A DNA stretch of 64,000 nucleotides. Source: Numida meleagris (taxonomy: Eukaryota; Chordata; Aves; Galliformes; Numididae). The DNA lies in assembly GCF_002078875.1 (NCBI RefSeq), contig NC_034412.1:33914793-33978792 (forward strand), written 5' to 3'. Made by a program: the position numbers and the translations under genes. The notes beneath the pieces were generated by a model. That model searched no databases. It saw nothing but the letters and a program-made list of their open reading frames with translations, and was not told the DNA's origin. This document shows, one piece after another, positions 12,945 through 26,275 of the stretch; the stretch's first letter is position 1, and each line of letters opens with the position of its first letter.

Positions 12945-13098
12945 GTTGCCCTGACAGGTGAGGAGCTGTCATCCTTCAAAATTCCTAAAGCTCAACTGAA
13001 AAGGGTTCTGAGCAGTCTGATCTAATTTCTAAGTTGCTCTGTTTCAAGTAGGAGGTTGGATTTCAGAGTTCCTTCCAACCTAAACCTTTCTATGGTGC
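12945..13098 (+). mobile_element. CR1 LINE tail fragment
   Basis: About 150 bases resemble the last coding codons and 3' untranslated region of CR1. The segment reads roughly as 'ccttcaaaattcctaaagct' followed by the 'gagcagtctgatcta' block and a terminal 'ccttccaacctaaacc' and 'tctatgg' end. It is strongly diverged and lacks clean ATTCTATG octamers. Its subfamily resembles that of the copy at 53600. Confidence 0.8.
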
Positions 13099-13594
13099 TA
13101 ACAATTTTGGAGTTCATTTAAAAATGCAAATAGCACCACACAGCACATTCTATCAGCCTGTTACTAACTCTGAGAGACTAAACAAAAAAAATATATACTA
13201 TTCCTCCTACTGCTCTGATTTAATATGCCCTGAAGAACTTCACTCTCTGATACGACTTGCACTTCTTGCTTGACCTTATGTCTGACAAGAAAGGCTCCAG
13301 CACAACATTATCTTTCACTTTTTCTTTCCCAAAGACCCACACATTCCTAACAGATTGGATTTTGCTCGAGAAGGAAAGGAGGATTGCTTGGGAGGAGATG
13401 GGTACGTAGCAGAGGTAGACAACTTCATGGCAGGTAGAGTAGGAAGTGGCTGTCGCAACATATGGTTGTCACCTGCAGTTACAGTCCCAGTGGTAACATG
13501 GCACATCGGTACTAGCGCAGTATTAGACCATCACAATGTCTGAGCATTGTACGGTGCAATTCAGATCTAACAACCTATCTGTTATTTGCTACCT
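13099..13594. other. Unique DNA between two LINE remnants
   Basis: No gene or repeat is recognised. Overlapping frames of about 63 codons on both strands (13315-13543) carry no domain and look like chance frames. Confidence 0.5.
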
Positions 13595-13975
13595 CACAGA
13601 CCTTTCTGTCATCTGAAAATTTCTCCAAAGATTTTACATCAGGGTCTGGATAAAAATATAAAGTAGTCCTGGCTCCTAGGAGACTGTAGAAAAAATGGTA
13701 TTTCTCATTGATCTCTCCCCATTAGCAACTACATTTTGATACCTGTCAGTGAGCCAGGTTCTAATCCATTTGCTATGTAGCCTGTTAATGCTACACAATG
13801 CAGTGTTTTTAAATTGAAATGTTATGTGGTACTAAATTAAATACCTCAGAGAAATCAAAGTATCTAATATTGACACAGCTGTCTTTCTGAACCAGACCTC
13901 TAACTCTGCTGAAAACAAAACAAAAGCAGATTTGTCTGAGAAGAGGTTCCATACCAGCAAGCCCAATTATACCTT
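13595..13975 (-). mobile_element. Ancient CR1/L3-like LINE, reverse-transcriptase remnant
   Basis: Minus-strand translation shows a heavily decayed reverse-transcriptase core. A block reading RYFDFSEVFNLVPHNI (about 13830-13870) matches the Y-x-D-F-S-K-A-F-D-x-V-x-H-N motif of CR1-clade LINEs. Next come W-I-R-T-W-L-T-D-R-Y-Q (about 13740-13775) and the position of the G-V-P-Q-G motif (about 13675). Last is F-S-D-D-R-K (about 13597-13620), where the usual catalytic box is F-A-D-D-T-K. Stops and indels interrupt it. The divergence is far beyond that of the other CR1 copies here, so it is probably an early amniote insertion. The exact family cannot be told by eye. Confidence 0.75.
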
Positions 13976-16021
13976 CAGTTTCTAATTCTTACTTAACTGA
14001 GTCACATCGTCCATTCCTCTACCTTGAGCTAGCATCTGACCAATGATTTACAATTCACTCAGTCTTTTTAACCAGCAAAACTGTGTTGTCTATCTGTTGC
14101 CTAACTTTTTGTCAGATTCCCAAGGCGTAAAGATAAATACCAGGGCGATAAGAGGTTCCTCAGTTCCTTACAGCCCCGTGTGTTATATTCCTAACACTCA
14201 TAACATGCTTTGCAAAGTGTGCTGGCCTCCTTCTCCTGTACCTTCTGGCACATGGTTACAGACACATAAAAAGACACATTTAATAGGAAAGGGGTGGAAG
14301 GAAGGTTACCCATAGGACTAAGCAAAAGCAATCATTTGTTACCACTTCTGAAGCCAATTCACATAAACTGGGTAAAACAAACTCCACTCATTAACTACTT
14401 TCAAAACAATGGACTGGCTTCTGACTTCCACACATTTATCAGCTGGGCTGCCCTAAGAGCTCCAGTATGGAAAACTCTTTCCTGTATTCTCCAAAAGGAT
14501 TCTTTCACACTCCTGACATACACACTTTGGCTCTGCTTCCACAGCGAGGGCCAGACCTGATGTGTTGGTCTCTGAAGAGAGTTTTTTTTTCTCCCCTTTT
14601 GTTCCAGAAGAACTAAGGTGTTCATTCCAACTTTTCTAAAAGAAATGTGAAAATCTCAGAGTCCTGTACGAATGAAAATTACCATTCTCCTGACAGTTCC
14701 TGGAATCATTTCCAGCCTCTTTCTCCCTTAGTTCCCTTTTAATGTTTTAAAAACATTAAAGCTCTGCTCCCAGCTTGTAAGTTATTTTGAAATTCAAATC
14801 TTTTGACTTTTGAAGTAGAATTGTTTCGCAGCTGTCAGGAAGTACAGGGAGGCAGAGTTATTTTCCCCAAGTCACACAATGGATCAGTAGCTCACCAAGA
14901 ATAAATATTTATTTATAAACCAGATCATGGACTTTTTATTCTTTCATGCATCTAGACAGGTAAAAAGTCTTGTTTAATAGAAAGGATGTTTAAATGAAGA
15001 AGGACCAAGTGAAAATTGAGTAAGTACTTAAAAATCTGACCAACAACATCACTGTTCATATAACATAGCTTCACAAAGACAACAGAGTATTCACGTTTTA
15101 AGATGCTATTTGAGTAAAAATATCCTTACGCTTTCTTTGAATGCTTTACACAGTTATGAGATTAAAAAAAGAGAATCTCAAGAAGAGCAAGTCAAAATTC
15201 AGACATTTATGCGAAAAGGAAGAATTAGACTTCACTTTTCCTGAGGTACATTTCAGGAAAATGACAAATATCCATGTATTTATGCAAATATGCGTAAAGT
15301 CTGTTCACCATTTTACTCTACAGCTTTCATTTTAAAAATCTGGAGGAAAAAGACAAACATCATTTCATCATTTGCTTTTTCTGCAATAACACGTACGGGA
15401 TTTGCTTTTAAAAGTTGTTTGACTCTCAAGGAACTGCAGTGTCCCAATTTAACTGTGCCATTGGGAGCCATCAAAAAACTAATTTTGTCAGCCAGCTTGG
15501 TAGCTTTACATCCTACCTCTTAGTGGCAAGAAGTTCAGGTTTCCACTGGCTGCCTGTGACAATTCTCAACACTGCAGCTCCAAACTCCTGTGTTCGAGAC
15601 CATCATGGAAAGAAACGAGATCTGTATGGTATTTTCTGAAAACGGTGTCACCCACCTCTCCTATACTGTAAGTGAAACAGAAAAAACACACTGAGGATGG
15701 GTTCAGCACACAAAGCAAAAAAATCTGACGGCACTGGAGGACTTGTCTGAACCTCCCCTCCTTAATCAAGTCAACCTGCCTTTACCCTTAAAAACAGTAT
15801 GGTTTTGGCTCAGAGTTATAGTTGCATTAAGACTAATTAACATTGCTCAGTGTTTCCTAAAGTTAGTACTTAAATGAGTACTCCTTTGCAGTATCTGTTA
15901 TTTTCTGAAACAAACAGCAGTGAGAACCAATTCTTCAGGGACAGAAAGAGTCATCAGAAATCAATTTGCACATTTTGACTGTGTGAATTTAGATTATTTA
16001 GGTTCACTCCATGAGGCAGAC

Positions 16022-16054
16022 TTTTTTTTTGGGGGGGGGCGGGGGGGGGAGGGG
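16022..16054 (+). repeat. T9-G9-C-G9-A-G4 simple run, quadruplex-prone
   Basis: Nine thymines are followed by two runs of nine guanines separated by one cytosine, then A and four more guanines. The G part can form a G-quadruplex on the plus strand. Homopolymer length here is error-prone in sequencing. Confidence 0.9.
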
Positions 16055-18690
16055 TAAGAGGGGAGTTGTGCTATGAATAAATTTTATTTTTCAGAACATA
16101 CATGGCAAAGACTAAAATATCTTTTTACTTCACCAACAAATCAAATTACCTTTTTTCTCTGCACCTACTCACTTTCAGTTTCATCTTGGCACCTGCTATT
16201 CTTTCATAAGAGAGGATAACATTTCAAATATCATATATAATCTAAATCATTTACTTTCTAGGTTATAAAGCTCTGTCTCCTAAATATCTCATCACACATC
16301 AGTGCACAGATCTTAACAAGTCTTTTCAGTACTGAATCTAGTCCCCTGCCACAACCATGAAGTTCAAAAACACAAAATCTACGAGCTCTGCAATTTGTCT
16401 AATTTATGAACGTGATAGTATCCCTCTCAGATTCCACAACTGGATCCATATGTTCATTTATGTCCATTTCAACAGAGCAGCATACGGAGAAAGTTTGGGC
16501 TGTAAATCCAAAGACAGATGGAATAGAATGAGAATATCATTATTTTCCACTGCCTAGTGAAGGTTTGGGATTCAGCTCCTCATCTTTAGAGCTTCACCAA
16601 GTTTCCCATGCATCCAAAGGCAGCAAAGGGCAAGCAAACCTACTAGGAACACAGGGCGCTCTAATTTCAAACAGTTGCCCTCGCAGTCAGACACTACTAG
16701 AAGTTGTGTTCATGCAGCAAGTCACAAAAATCACTCCTCTACCAACTCATTCTCAGCTATCCATTTATTTTATCCAGGTGAACTCACATTAAAATCACTG
16801 AAGAATTCTGTGTTTCCAAAGCCCAATTTTGTTCCAAGATGTTGGCTGTTTTTTTTGTTTTGTTTTGGGGGGGGCAGGGAGGAATAATTGACCAACAGAA
16901 AAGAATTCAGTCTCAGTGGTTCCACTGTCCCTCCTCCCCAGCCTTAAATACATGCATTTTTTTCCTGATCTTAGCTGATTAACATCTTTTTACTTGTTTT
17001 TACTTGTTTAAGTCCTGTCTGGAAAAAAATGAGCCAAGTTCTATTGATTTATGAAGCTTCTAAAGAATTCCTACCTTATGTCAAAAGAACTGCTTTGATA
17101 TTGTTGGAGTAATCCTAAAGTAATTCAGCCATTCAGAAGTTATGACATAGGAATTTTATTCAACTTCCTAGACTTTTTTCACTAGACTTCACTTAACTGT
17201 TATAATTTTAGATAGCATTTTCTGAACTCCAATTCTCCTCCAAGCGCACTCTAAGTCAGTTCTCAGATCCTCTAATTTCTTCTTCAAACTAAATTTTCAT
17301 GATTGAAAATTATATTTATCGCGCAACTCCCGTGTTCTTTTTACTACCATTCAAAAAGACATTTTCAAGTCATACTTAGTCCATACTATATGATGAATAA
17401 CTTGTGCTGAGACCTCTTACTGCTCTGCGGAGTCTTAGAATTTGGCTCCTAATTCATGTTTACAATGACTGTATTAGTTTATATACTTTTTCTGCAGAGT
17501 CTTTATCTAATTTCATATTCTAAATATATACCATGCCACTTATGATAAATAAAAGCAGCAGTCAGCTTTCCTCCGAATGTCAGAAACACTGAAAAGGAAG
17601 ATTAGACATTCATGCATGATGGTCAGAAAGTTTATTTTTAAATTCTAGAAAATGAAATTAAAAAAAATATGACTTTTGTCATTCCCTGAACAGATCTGAT
17701 TTCCCCGAGTCTTTGCTCATCGGTCCAACCAGTGATCTGTTAAAAGATACTCTGCAGTCCTTCACTGCTTCCTAAACAGAGTCTTATTTAGACAGTATCA
17801 GAGATCAGGGAGACCATGCACCTCAAAGGCAGATCCAAAAGTAGACCCAAGAAATCAAATTAATATTCAGGTCTAAAGTGTCAGCAAAATTGCTACCACT
17901 AGATCCAATTAAAACACTTAGATTAGTTACTGGAGGACCATTGAGACATTACAACACAAATTCAAATAAACATAATAAAATAATAGATATATTGTTTTAC
18001 TATTTTTTTAAAGAACTAAGATGAACAGTACAGAAATTCTGTATCTTAAGTTATAACAACTGCCACCTCCTCCTCGCTATCTGAGTTTCTCCAGCTACAT
18101 GCACCTCTAGAATTGCTAATTCTGAACTTTTTCCTAAAGCACAGTAGTGGATTTTCCCAAAAGCTAGATGCACCCAAACTTATACGTCTGTACTAAAGAA
18201 GAATAGTAAATTTCACAGCTGCTCATTAATTGCCAGTTTTCTGAGGGTAAGATTTTCAAACACCTAATTGCAACCCCTTTTTAGACTTATACTGATCACA
18301 GTCCATAGTATTACTGATGCAGGAGACCTGCAGTAACATTCTGAAAATGAATAGTCTTTGTCCTACCACCAGCGCCACATATTTTTTCTCCATAGAGCTT
18401 CTGTGCATGTGTGCATAAGCTCAACTTGAAGCTGCTATTGGACTTCAGCAAAGCAAGATGCTCCACTCCAACTTGCTCTATGAGGAGCAATGCAAACTGG
18501 CTTTAAACATGCCAGATGCAATGCACTAAACAGGTTTGTTCTAGTGAAGGATATTTCTCCCCATCCTGAATAAGTAAATATATAATAAGATGGATTACAG
18601 AAAGCCATGGCTCTTAGATATACAGTTTAAATTGCTGTATAGATTGGATATTCTCTAGTGATAGCTGAAGTTGTGTGGGTTGTTTGGTTG

Positions 18691-18704
18691 TTTTTTTTTT
18701 TTTC
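18691..18704 (+). repeat. Poly-T run
   Basis: A run of about 14 thymines follows 'ggttg'. It is a simple low-complexity tract with no adjacent repeat family recognised. Confidence 0.8.
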
Positions 18705-21700
18705 CAACTGAAAGCCTTAAAATAGAATACAAGTCCTTTAAACTGGTAATGATTTTCAAACGCTCAACAAATTGCTTTTTTGATTAATGACTAATTTGAA
18801 TACTCAAGGGTAAATTCCCCAAGCACTTTGTATTAAAAAATAATATTCTCCATATAGTTCTTCTGTAATGATGTAGTTTAGAAATTTACCCCTAAGCAGT
18901 CACGGATATTCAAAACTTGACTCAGGAACTGTGTTAAAGGCCTAGCGACTTTTCAAGCAGTATCATTTGTTAGAAGAATAGAGGAGTTTGTTCATTCAGT
19001 TGTTCTTTTTTGTTGTTGTTTTTTTCCCCAGGGAAAAAAAACACTCAATTTCCAAGTCTTGTTTTAAAATCATGGACTCCAAGAAAGTGCGCACAGAACA
19101 GATTACTTGATTTTCAAGGTATTTATTCCTTACTCCGGTCTCTAGCAGAAAGATACCAGAAAACATTACAGTATTGGTTAATATCATTAGTACAGGAACG
19201 CTCCTGAGCAACCTTGTCTTTTCAGTACACACCTTAATATTTTCCTGGATTACACTAAGCAAGTTTATGTCCAACAACACTTTCTGTATAAAACAACTGC
19301 CCTGAACATTCATCACAGGTGTGCTCCGCTGGGCACTTGGACTACTGTTTTGGCCATGAACTTTTAAAGTTCAGACCATTTTGTTTCTGATCATGGCCTT
19401 AGCTCTGAGCTTTCAAGAGTTCTGTGATTTAGATCCTTCTCCCCTCATCCACTTGAAGGTGGGAGGCTGTAGCCTTTGCCGTTATCTCTGCAGAATAACC
19501 AGTGGTGAACACCTTTCTCAGAGTTCAAGTATAATACACTCACTTCACAGCTCACTGAAGAGATTCTCAATAAGACGTGACAAATCTCTGTCAAACCACA
19601 AAACACCAAATATCACACCACATGTCCTTAAGTTTTCAATTAGAAACTTAATTGAGAACTTGAGAGCATTTATTCTGGCTTATTTGGAAATGAGGAATTT
19701 TATTAGTAAAGCCATGATGAAATAAAGGTTTCTCAGATTCTAAACCATATATATTTTACTGGTAATATTTACAAAAAGACTGCTTTATACAAGTAATTTT
19801 GAAAACTACCAGCGTTAGAAGGCAATGCCATTCAAGCCACTTCTGTCTTCCTTTGGTTATCACTGAATATGGCCAAGCAGCTATAGAGAAGCAATTGAGT
19901 TCTCTCTTTATGAGATGTCTGGTCCTTATTTAAGCCTACCTTACCCCTTCCATCAATCACAACAGCTGAAGGTGATCTCCTTCTTCCCTAACAGTCTACT
20001 TAAAAGAACACTATTTTTGTGTTTGGTTGGTGACATAAACCAAGATGCCTAACCTGGAAAAGCTTTAATACCTTTCACAGCTGAACCACATTACAAATCA
20101 CTGGGCTATAAACATAATAAAACTAGCCATAACTGGAAAGACTGAAGTGGGCTTTTCTTAATACACATTTACTTATAAATCAGCAAAATAAACTCACTGA
20201 AAAAGTTCTTCAAAAAAAGTCTTCAAAATAACAACGACAAAGAATGGAGAGGAACAATTCAAGCGTGAACTTCATCTCCCTCTCTTGATAGTAGGACAGC
20301 AAATGAGTGCAGCTACTTTTCTTAGAAGCATCAAGTAATACCAAGTAATAATGATTGTAAACAAGGAGAACACAGGGCATATTCTGGTTCTCAAGCTGCA
20401 TTTTTATACCTACCACTTCTGTAACAGTACTTCGGTACTATTCCTAGATACAGCTAAAGAGTCTAAAGCTTGGAAAAAAAGCAACGCCGCCATAAGATTT
20501 GAAGATCTTCAGTATATTTTGAAGATTTCAAGTTCTTCAGTGACGCTGTAGCAAGTAACAGTGGCTACACTAAAGCTCAAGCATAGTTTTCTGTTGCAAC
20601 TCAGTTCAAGTAGAAAGCCTCATTTTCATATTAATTTCTGCCAAATTAAACCAAGAATCAAAATTGTTTAGGAAAACAATTTACTATCAAAACCAAGTTA
20701 TTCAGAGAATAGGCTTGACAATCTGTCAAGTTCACTGTGAGCATCATGGTTAGTTTGGCAGTAAATAAGCTATTCATCTTTAAGACCTATCTAGATTTAG
20801 AATTTAAGTTCAAACTGGTTCTATATCACTTGCTAATTTTACTACATCGTGCTTTTAACGTAAAATGCTACCTTATTTCCAATAGAGGCTATTTTATCTT
20901 TGTATATATTCTCCATTCTGGTGTACAAGTATCTCATTTGTTATTTTCCCTTCCACCAAGTTTCCCACCTGCTTAGTTCTGAGCTCAATAATATAGCTCT
21001 TCTATCTTGTCAAGTAGTACTACATCTAATCTGCAGAAGCAAAAAAGAAAAAAAGCTTAAGTGTCTTGGAAAGATGTCTTATTTGTGCTTGTGTGCTTCT
21101 ATCAGCTTTAACAGCTGGTTTCAAATGATTTTGTAGTTGCCACAAAATTACAAGCAGTATTTGCTTAAGGGTCTGTTCTACTAAATTCAGACTACAGAGG
21201 AATTAGGACTTGTTCCTAAATTCCAGGCAAAGGATGTTGAAAGATGGCCTAATTTGCCTCCTACCATCACATTCATAATTCCCCAACCACTGAACATGCA
21301 ACAAGTAATTAAATGATAATGCATCTTGTTTTTGATCTTGACTTGGTGGCTGCTTGTTGCTTTCGTTACATAGCTATTAGAAAAGAAGTTTTTCCTAATG
21401 GTTGCACCCAAGCACCAACAGTTGGTGGTTGCACTATATCCCTAGGCTGTCATATTTATTAGGAAAGTGCAGCAGAGTCGAGTATCACTTGATAGCTTTA
21501 ATATCAATAGGAATTTTACAGTAAGAAAACAAGATGTATTTCTGCTTCTACATAACGGATTATAGTGATTGCTCGAAATGCATAAACTATGAAAACATTA
21601 AATATATAAAGTTTTAGAAACCAGATGCTAATCCCTGAGGTCCCAAATCACAAGCTCCTTAGTACATTAAGGAACAATCAATTTTATGTTCTCAAGGTTT

Positions 21701-24700
21701 GTGAACTGAGCCATAAACCTTTAAATCAGTGAACTGTAAATACCATACCTATGAAAATGAACACTGTGTACCATTTATAATACTGCAGTCAAACTCCTTG
21801 GCTTGTTTTTAATCTCCTCAGACACAAGAGTAAGGAGTCAAGGTTGCGAGAGAGCAAATAGCAGACGTGATTGTTTACTTTGTTAAAAGTTCCTCACAAA
21901 AATCAGTGAGGGCTTGGGAAGTACTTTTTTCAAGCACTTCGTCTCATCTTCCCAGGCCTTGGGGTTTCTGGAAGTTCTGCAAACATCTCACAATTAATAT
22001 TGTCATGATCTTTGCCTCGACTGGGCAGGTCATACTTGTGTCATGAATCCCAGAGCTGTGGCTGAGATGATCCAGACCAGAGTAGCTGTCAGGGTTCAAC
22101 ACAGCTCCTTTTCTACCACTGAAGTCGGGAGACAAAAGCATTAGTTAGTCTCATAGTATAATCCTAACACCTAGCCAGGGACCAGAAAACCATAGTGACT
22201 GATACAATAGAGAAGAAAAAAAAAAAGCTAGGAAACTGACTTGCAACATTGCCTGTAAAAGAGTAATGTGTCTACCCTAAAACCTCGTCAAACTTAACAC
22301 AGAGAATGAGCCTAATAATTCTGGTATATCACCCTCACTCTTGGCCAGTGTTGTTATTTTACTGAATCAGCACCCATGAGATGGAGTTCAATAGTTTTAC
22401 GTCTTTTTAGTATTAGCTTACACCTAGCTGTTAGAACTTCAACAAGGAGCATGTATAAATAGTCGCTAAATCAAACCAAAAGAGATTTAAGATCACAGTC
22501 ACAGCTCTGAGCTCTATCACCACCTTCACTAGTTGGTCCTACAAACCTAAAATTCAAATGACTTTCAATGGGCTTTCACATGAACAAGGAGGGAAGATCT
22601 GGCCTTTATTTGATATCCTTCTGTCTTCTTAATTAACCTTTGGATAATTCAGAGTCATACCTTTGTTTCTGCAGTCAAGTATAACAATCAAAAAACCAAC
22701 TTTCGCTATTAGGAAAATGACACCATTATCTTTCAAGGGGAATAGAGTAAGTGCCAGGTCTCTAATTTAATATTTTCTGGTTGATTCATAGATCAGAAGT
22801 TAAGCTGGTTTGTTATCTTGAACTTTGTTACCATTCACAAACAAGCATTCTATAACGAATAGCCACATTACAATGGTACATCACACCGTATAGTTGCTTT
22901 GACTTGATATTACTGTAGCTATTTTTTAAGTCTCTTCAGAATGACATCTGGCAGAAGAAAATATATTCTTAGAATTAACTATAAGAGGAAAACATCTATG
23001 AAAATGTATTAATTTTTAATTTCCCAGTAGATTTTAAACAAAAGAAAGACTAAAAAAGGTATCAACATATTCTTCTGTCAGGATGAACGTTGCCACCAAA
23101 GCAATTACTGATAATGATGTTAACCTGGAAGGGTTTTTCTGAAGGAGGAACAGAACACAACCAGTAACATCTTATCAGTTTGCATAATACCATTTATCAC
23201 TTTTCTGACTTCATGTAAAACATTTCATCTAATACTAGCTCAGTTCAGTGGAAAACTTTAGGTCAGCAAACAGTGACTTCAGGAGAAGAGCCCATCTGCT
23301 TCAGATTAGGTGTATAAGCAAATACCCACAGAATCAAAGCCAAAAACAGCCATACAGGTAAAGGTCCTCAAGCATGGATTAATCACCTTGTCCCCCACAG
23401 CCAGGGGCACATTCACCAGTTTATTTTAAGAAGTTATGATCTCATTTATTTAGAACTCAGCAGACATTTGAGTACATCTGTTTATAAAATTTTTTATTTA
23501 ATATCATCTGAAAGAATGTAGGCCTCCAGTAACATGTAACAGACATTCAGAGAGAAACCCTACTTTCACAGACTTCCTATGCCTGAGACAGACTCAAAGA
23601 GGCACAAAATTCCTGAATTCTTGGATACCAAATTACTTTCCCAGGCTTAGACTAATTGACTCTGTTGCTTCTACTTCTCTCTGCTCGTCTGCAAGACATT
23701 TTCTTTTACGCACATTCACTTTTAGCATCTTGGAAATGCTCTTTACATGCCCTTTTCTCCCATGTGTGCTTTTTATTTTTCACTGCTTTTGCACTGCATC
23801 CTGTCATTCCATTTCTTCAGATTCATTGTTTACTTGATCAAGTTCCCAGAGTGACTTCATCTACCTCACAGTACCTAAAGTGGAACTTCCTCACCTCCTG
23901 GTGTGTACCATTCCTCCAATACCTAGGGTCCTTACAGTTTCATGCATCTGCCTTGTAATGCCTCAGAGACAGAAAAATATTTTTACAGGCAGAGAACTGA
24001 GGTGCAGACACAAAAGAAAAAACACACATAGCAGCTTGAAGCAGGACTTGTGTCTCCTTAACTGGAGTTACCTAAATAATCAGCATTTAGTGCAAAATCT
24101 GTGTATCGTACAGAAACAGAAGTTAGCAAAGATCATTCATTACATCTTAAGACAGTGTTTAAGTGACATCTCTCACAGAGATGTCTGGTGGCAGTGGGTA
24201 ATGCCAGACCTCAAACTACTAGTTTGGATTAGGGACCAACCCGAAGAAGAGATGGTTGTTTTGATTTCAGTGACTATCTAACACCACCTTGAAGACCTGG
24301 TCTAAAGGGAATGTTTATCTAGAGGTGCAGGCAGACACAAGATTACTCACCACATGCCAGCAGCTGCACGTGTACCTATTCCTCCACAACTCCTACTTCA
24401 CAGCACAAAGAGTCCTTGAGTAGATGGAAATAGTCACTCAGCAGGGCTGAACCCATGAGCTTGGAGCGCTGACAACGCAAGCACCAGTCTGACTGCACGC
24501 CTGCCATGCATGCTCCCCATCATAACACACACAACATCCCTGACACCCAATACCAAGTCCTGGTCTAACTTCAACCACACTCCCATCTCTCCTCCTCTGA
24601 GTTCTGTATTGTTCACATCTCCTGTTCACACCTAAGGAGCAGTACAGCAGGAATGGGAAAGCTAAACCCCATAAGTTTTCCCCTCAGCCCTATCCCTGGC

Positions 24701-26100
24701 CATTTGTACCAGCACAATTTTTGTCCTTTAAAAAACAGAAAAATCCTAGGACACCCAAGGGTCTGAGAACTTGTAGGGTTCTGGGAACTTGTGTTGACAC
24801 AATCTCTATAGTTATCAAAAATTGTTGATTCATTTATTTCAGGGCATTTTCATCACTGCGCAGCATGCAAGTATGGACGGCATGCAGAAAGCTTTCTTTC
24901 AGGAGACAGGGAGAAGGTGTTAATCCCCCCTTTCTGTGGTGCTGGCATACATGATACACAAAGAGACAAGATGTCTTTCCGACAGGCTTTAATTTCATTC
25001 TGATTTCATTTACACTTATTTTAAAGATTGAAGTCACTCCAAAGACCTGAACTAAAAATTAGTGATGTCCCATCTGGAGCCCAGAGTTAAGTAACATAAA
25101 TAGTCATGTGGGAGAAAATGTGCAAATAAAACAAGTGAGATTAACCTTCCCACATGACAGAAATAGCACATTCCCCATCATATTTCCTATTAAAGATGAA
25201 AGAGACTAAATATGCACCAACATATTGGATTTTTTCCTATTCCAGCTTTCCCAGTGGGAATCATTAAACATCACTCCCTCAGTATCAGACTGAAGAACCA
25301 TTACTGCATGCAAATCCACAAAGCTGTAATATTTCAACATATCTATTAGACTCAGAAGAAAAGGTGTAACAGAAAGATATTCTTAGAGAGAGAGTTAAGC
25401 AGCCTTACTGGAAAAATACACTGCTGACATCAGCCTGAAGCAAGCTTTTTCCCAGTGCTAACAAGGTTTAGTCTCAGACAAACCCTCAGACTCTTATTTC
25501 CCTTGCCTTACAGTTTATCATCACATCTGACTTCATTCTTGAGCAGCCTCAGAAGTTCCCTTTTGCCTCCTGCCCCAGGCCAGGCTGACCTCCCAAGATG
25601 GACACCCATCTCCTCCACAGCACACACACCTCAGGAGCACTCCCACACTCACCTACCCAGACTGCAGACACCCTGTTGCCTTTCCATAGACCTTTTCCCC
25701 CCTCCCCCCACTCAGGGACTCAGATCTGCAGTTAAAAAGCAGTAACTCTCTTGGCTTTAAAGCTTTCCTTCAAAACAGGCATTCACATAGTGCTTGATTT
25801 CAAAGGCTTGGCTGAACTGCAGAAAGAAATGGTTCAAGAAGAGAACTGAATGAGAAATCAGCATGTTTTTTCTGGTTTAAGAGTAATTAAAGTTACGTTT
25901 ATAACCTTTCCCCACTCAAAAATTACGCTCTAAAATACAAGCCCCTGCCATTAATGGATGCTAGCTTAGAGAACAGAAATAAAACATCAGCATTTGGAAT
26001 GAGAGGAAATCAGTGGAGATTTTATCGCTGAAAGGTCAACAACACTTACAAAGAGATTCAATCTCTAAAGCCCTACAGAATTTCATTTAAAAAATAAAAC

Positions 26101-26275
26101 CCCGTGCGAAAAAGAAAAGCTCTGAGCGCGGGGATGCGCAGGCAGCTCCTCGCCCGGTGACCCCGCGCCTCGCACCGCGTAGGCTCACTGCCACCTACAG
26201 ACGGACAGACAGAAGGACGCGCTTGGAGCCGATGTGCCGCTATTTCCGAGCATGTTAACGCAAACACGTGAGAGC
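26101..26275. promoter_or_regulatory. CpG-dense patch, possible small CpG island or promoter
   Basis: About 20 CpG dinucleotides occur within roughly 175 bases (for example 'gagcgcgggg', 'ccccgcgcctcgcaccgcg' and 'ggacgcgc'), while most of the window is nearly free of CpG. A CACGTG E-box lies at 26265-26270. There is no TATA box at an obvious spacing, and no open reading frame or repeat explains the composition. Unmethylated promoters and some enhancers in vertebrates look like this. Direction of transcription, if any, is unknown. A GC-rich repeat remnant is an alternative. Confidence 0.45.

Larger units (their letters stand above)
13976..26100. other. Long unique stretch, no gene recognised
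   Basis: About 12 kb without a recognisable gene or young repeat. It contains G-rich and T-rich simple runs (separate entries) and many unrelated frames of 60-133 codons, for example 19381-19725 and 23880-24281. These show no domain, no consistent splice context and no family resemblance. It is probably intergenic or intronic. Very old repeats could be present below what I can see. Confidence 0.5.

Noticed and set aside
15415..15639. A possible exon followed by a GTAAGT-like donor near 15668
   Set aside because: The frame stops before the donor, no good acceptor is in place, and the translation resembles nothing known.
19381..19725. A 114-codon plus-strand frame
   Set aside because: Composition is random-like with no domain, and its length is within chance for 64 kb of AT-rich DNA.
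23656..24281. Two overlapping frames of 100 and 133 codons
   Set aside because: No domain, no signal or repeat pattern beyond composition, and no splice or promoter context.
24434..24629. A minus-strand segment with a 'catgggttcagccc' stretch resembling a tRNA B box
   Set aside because: No matching A box or cloverleaf could be formed by eye, and it does not fit a known SINE head well enough to call.
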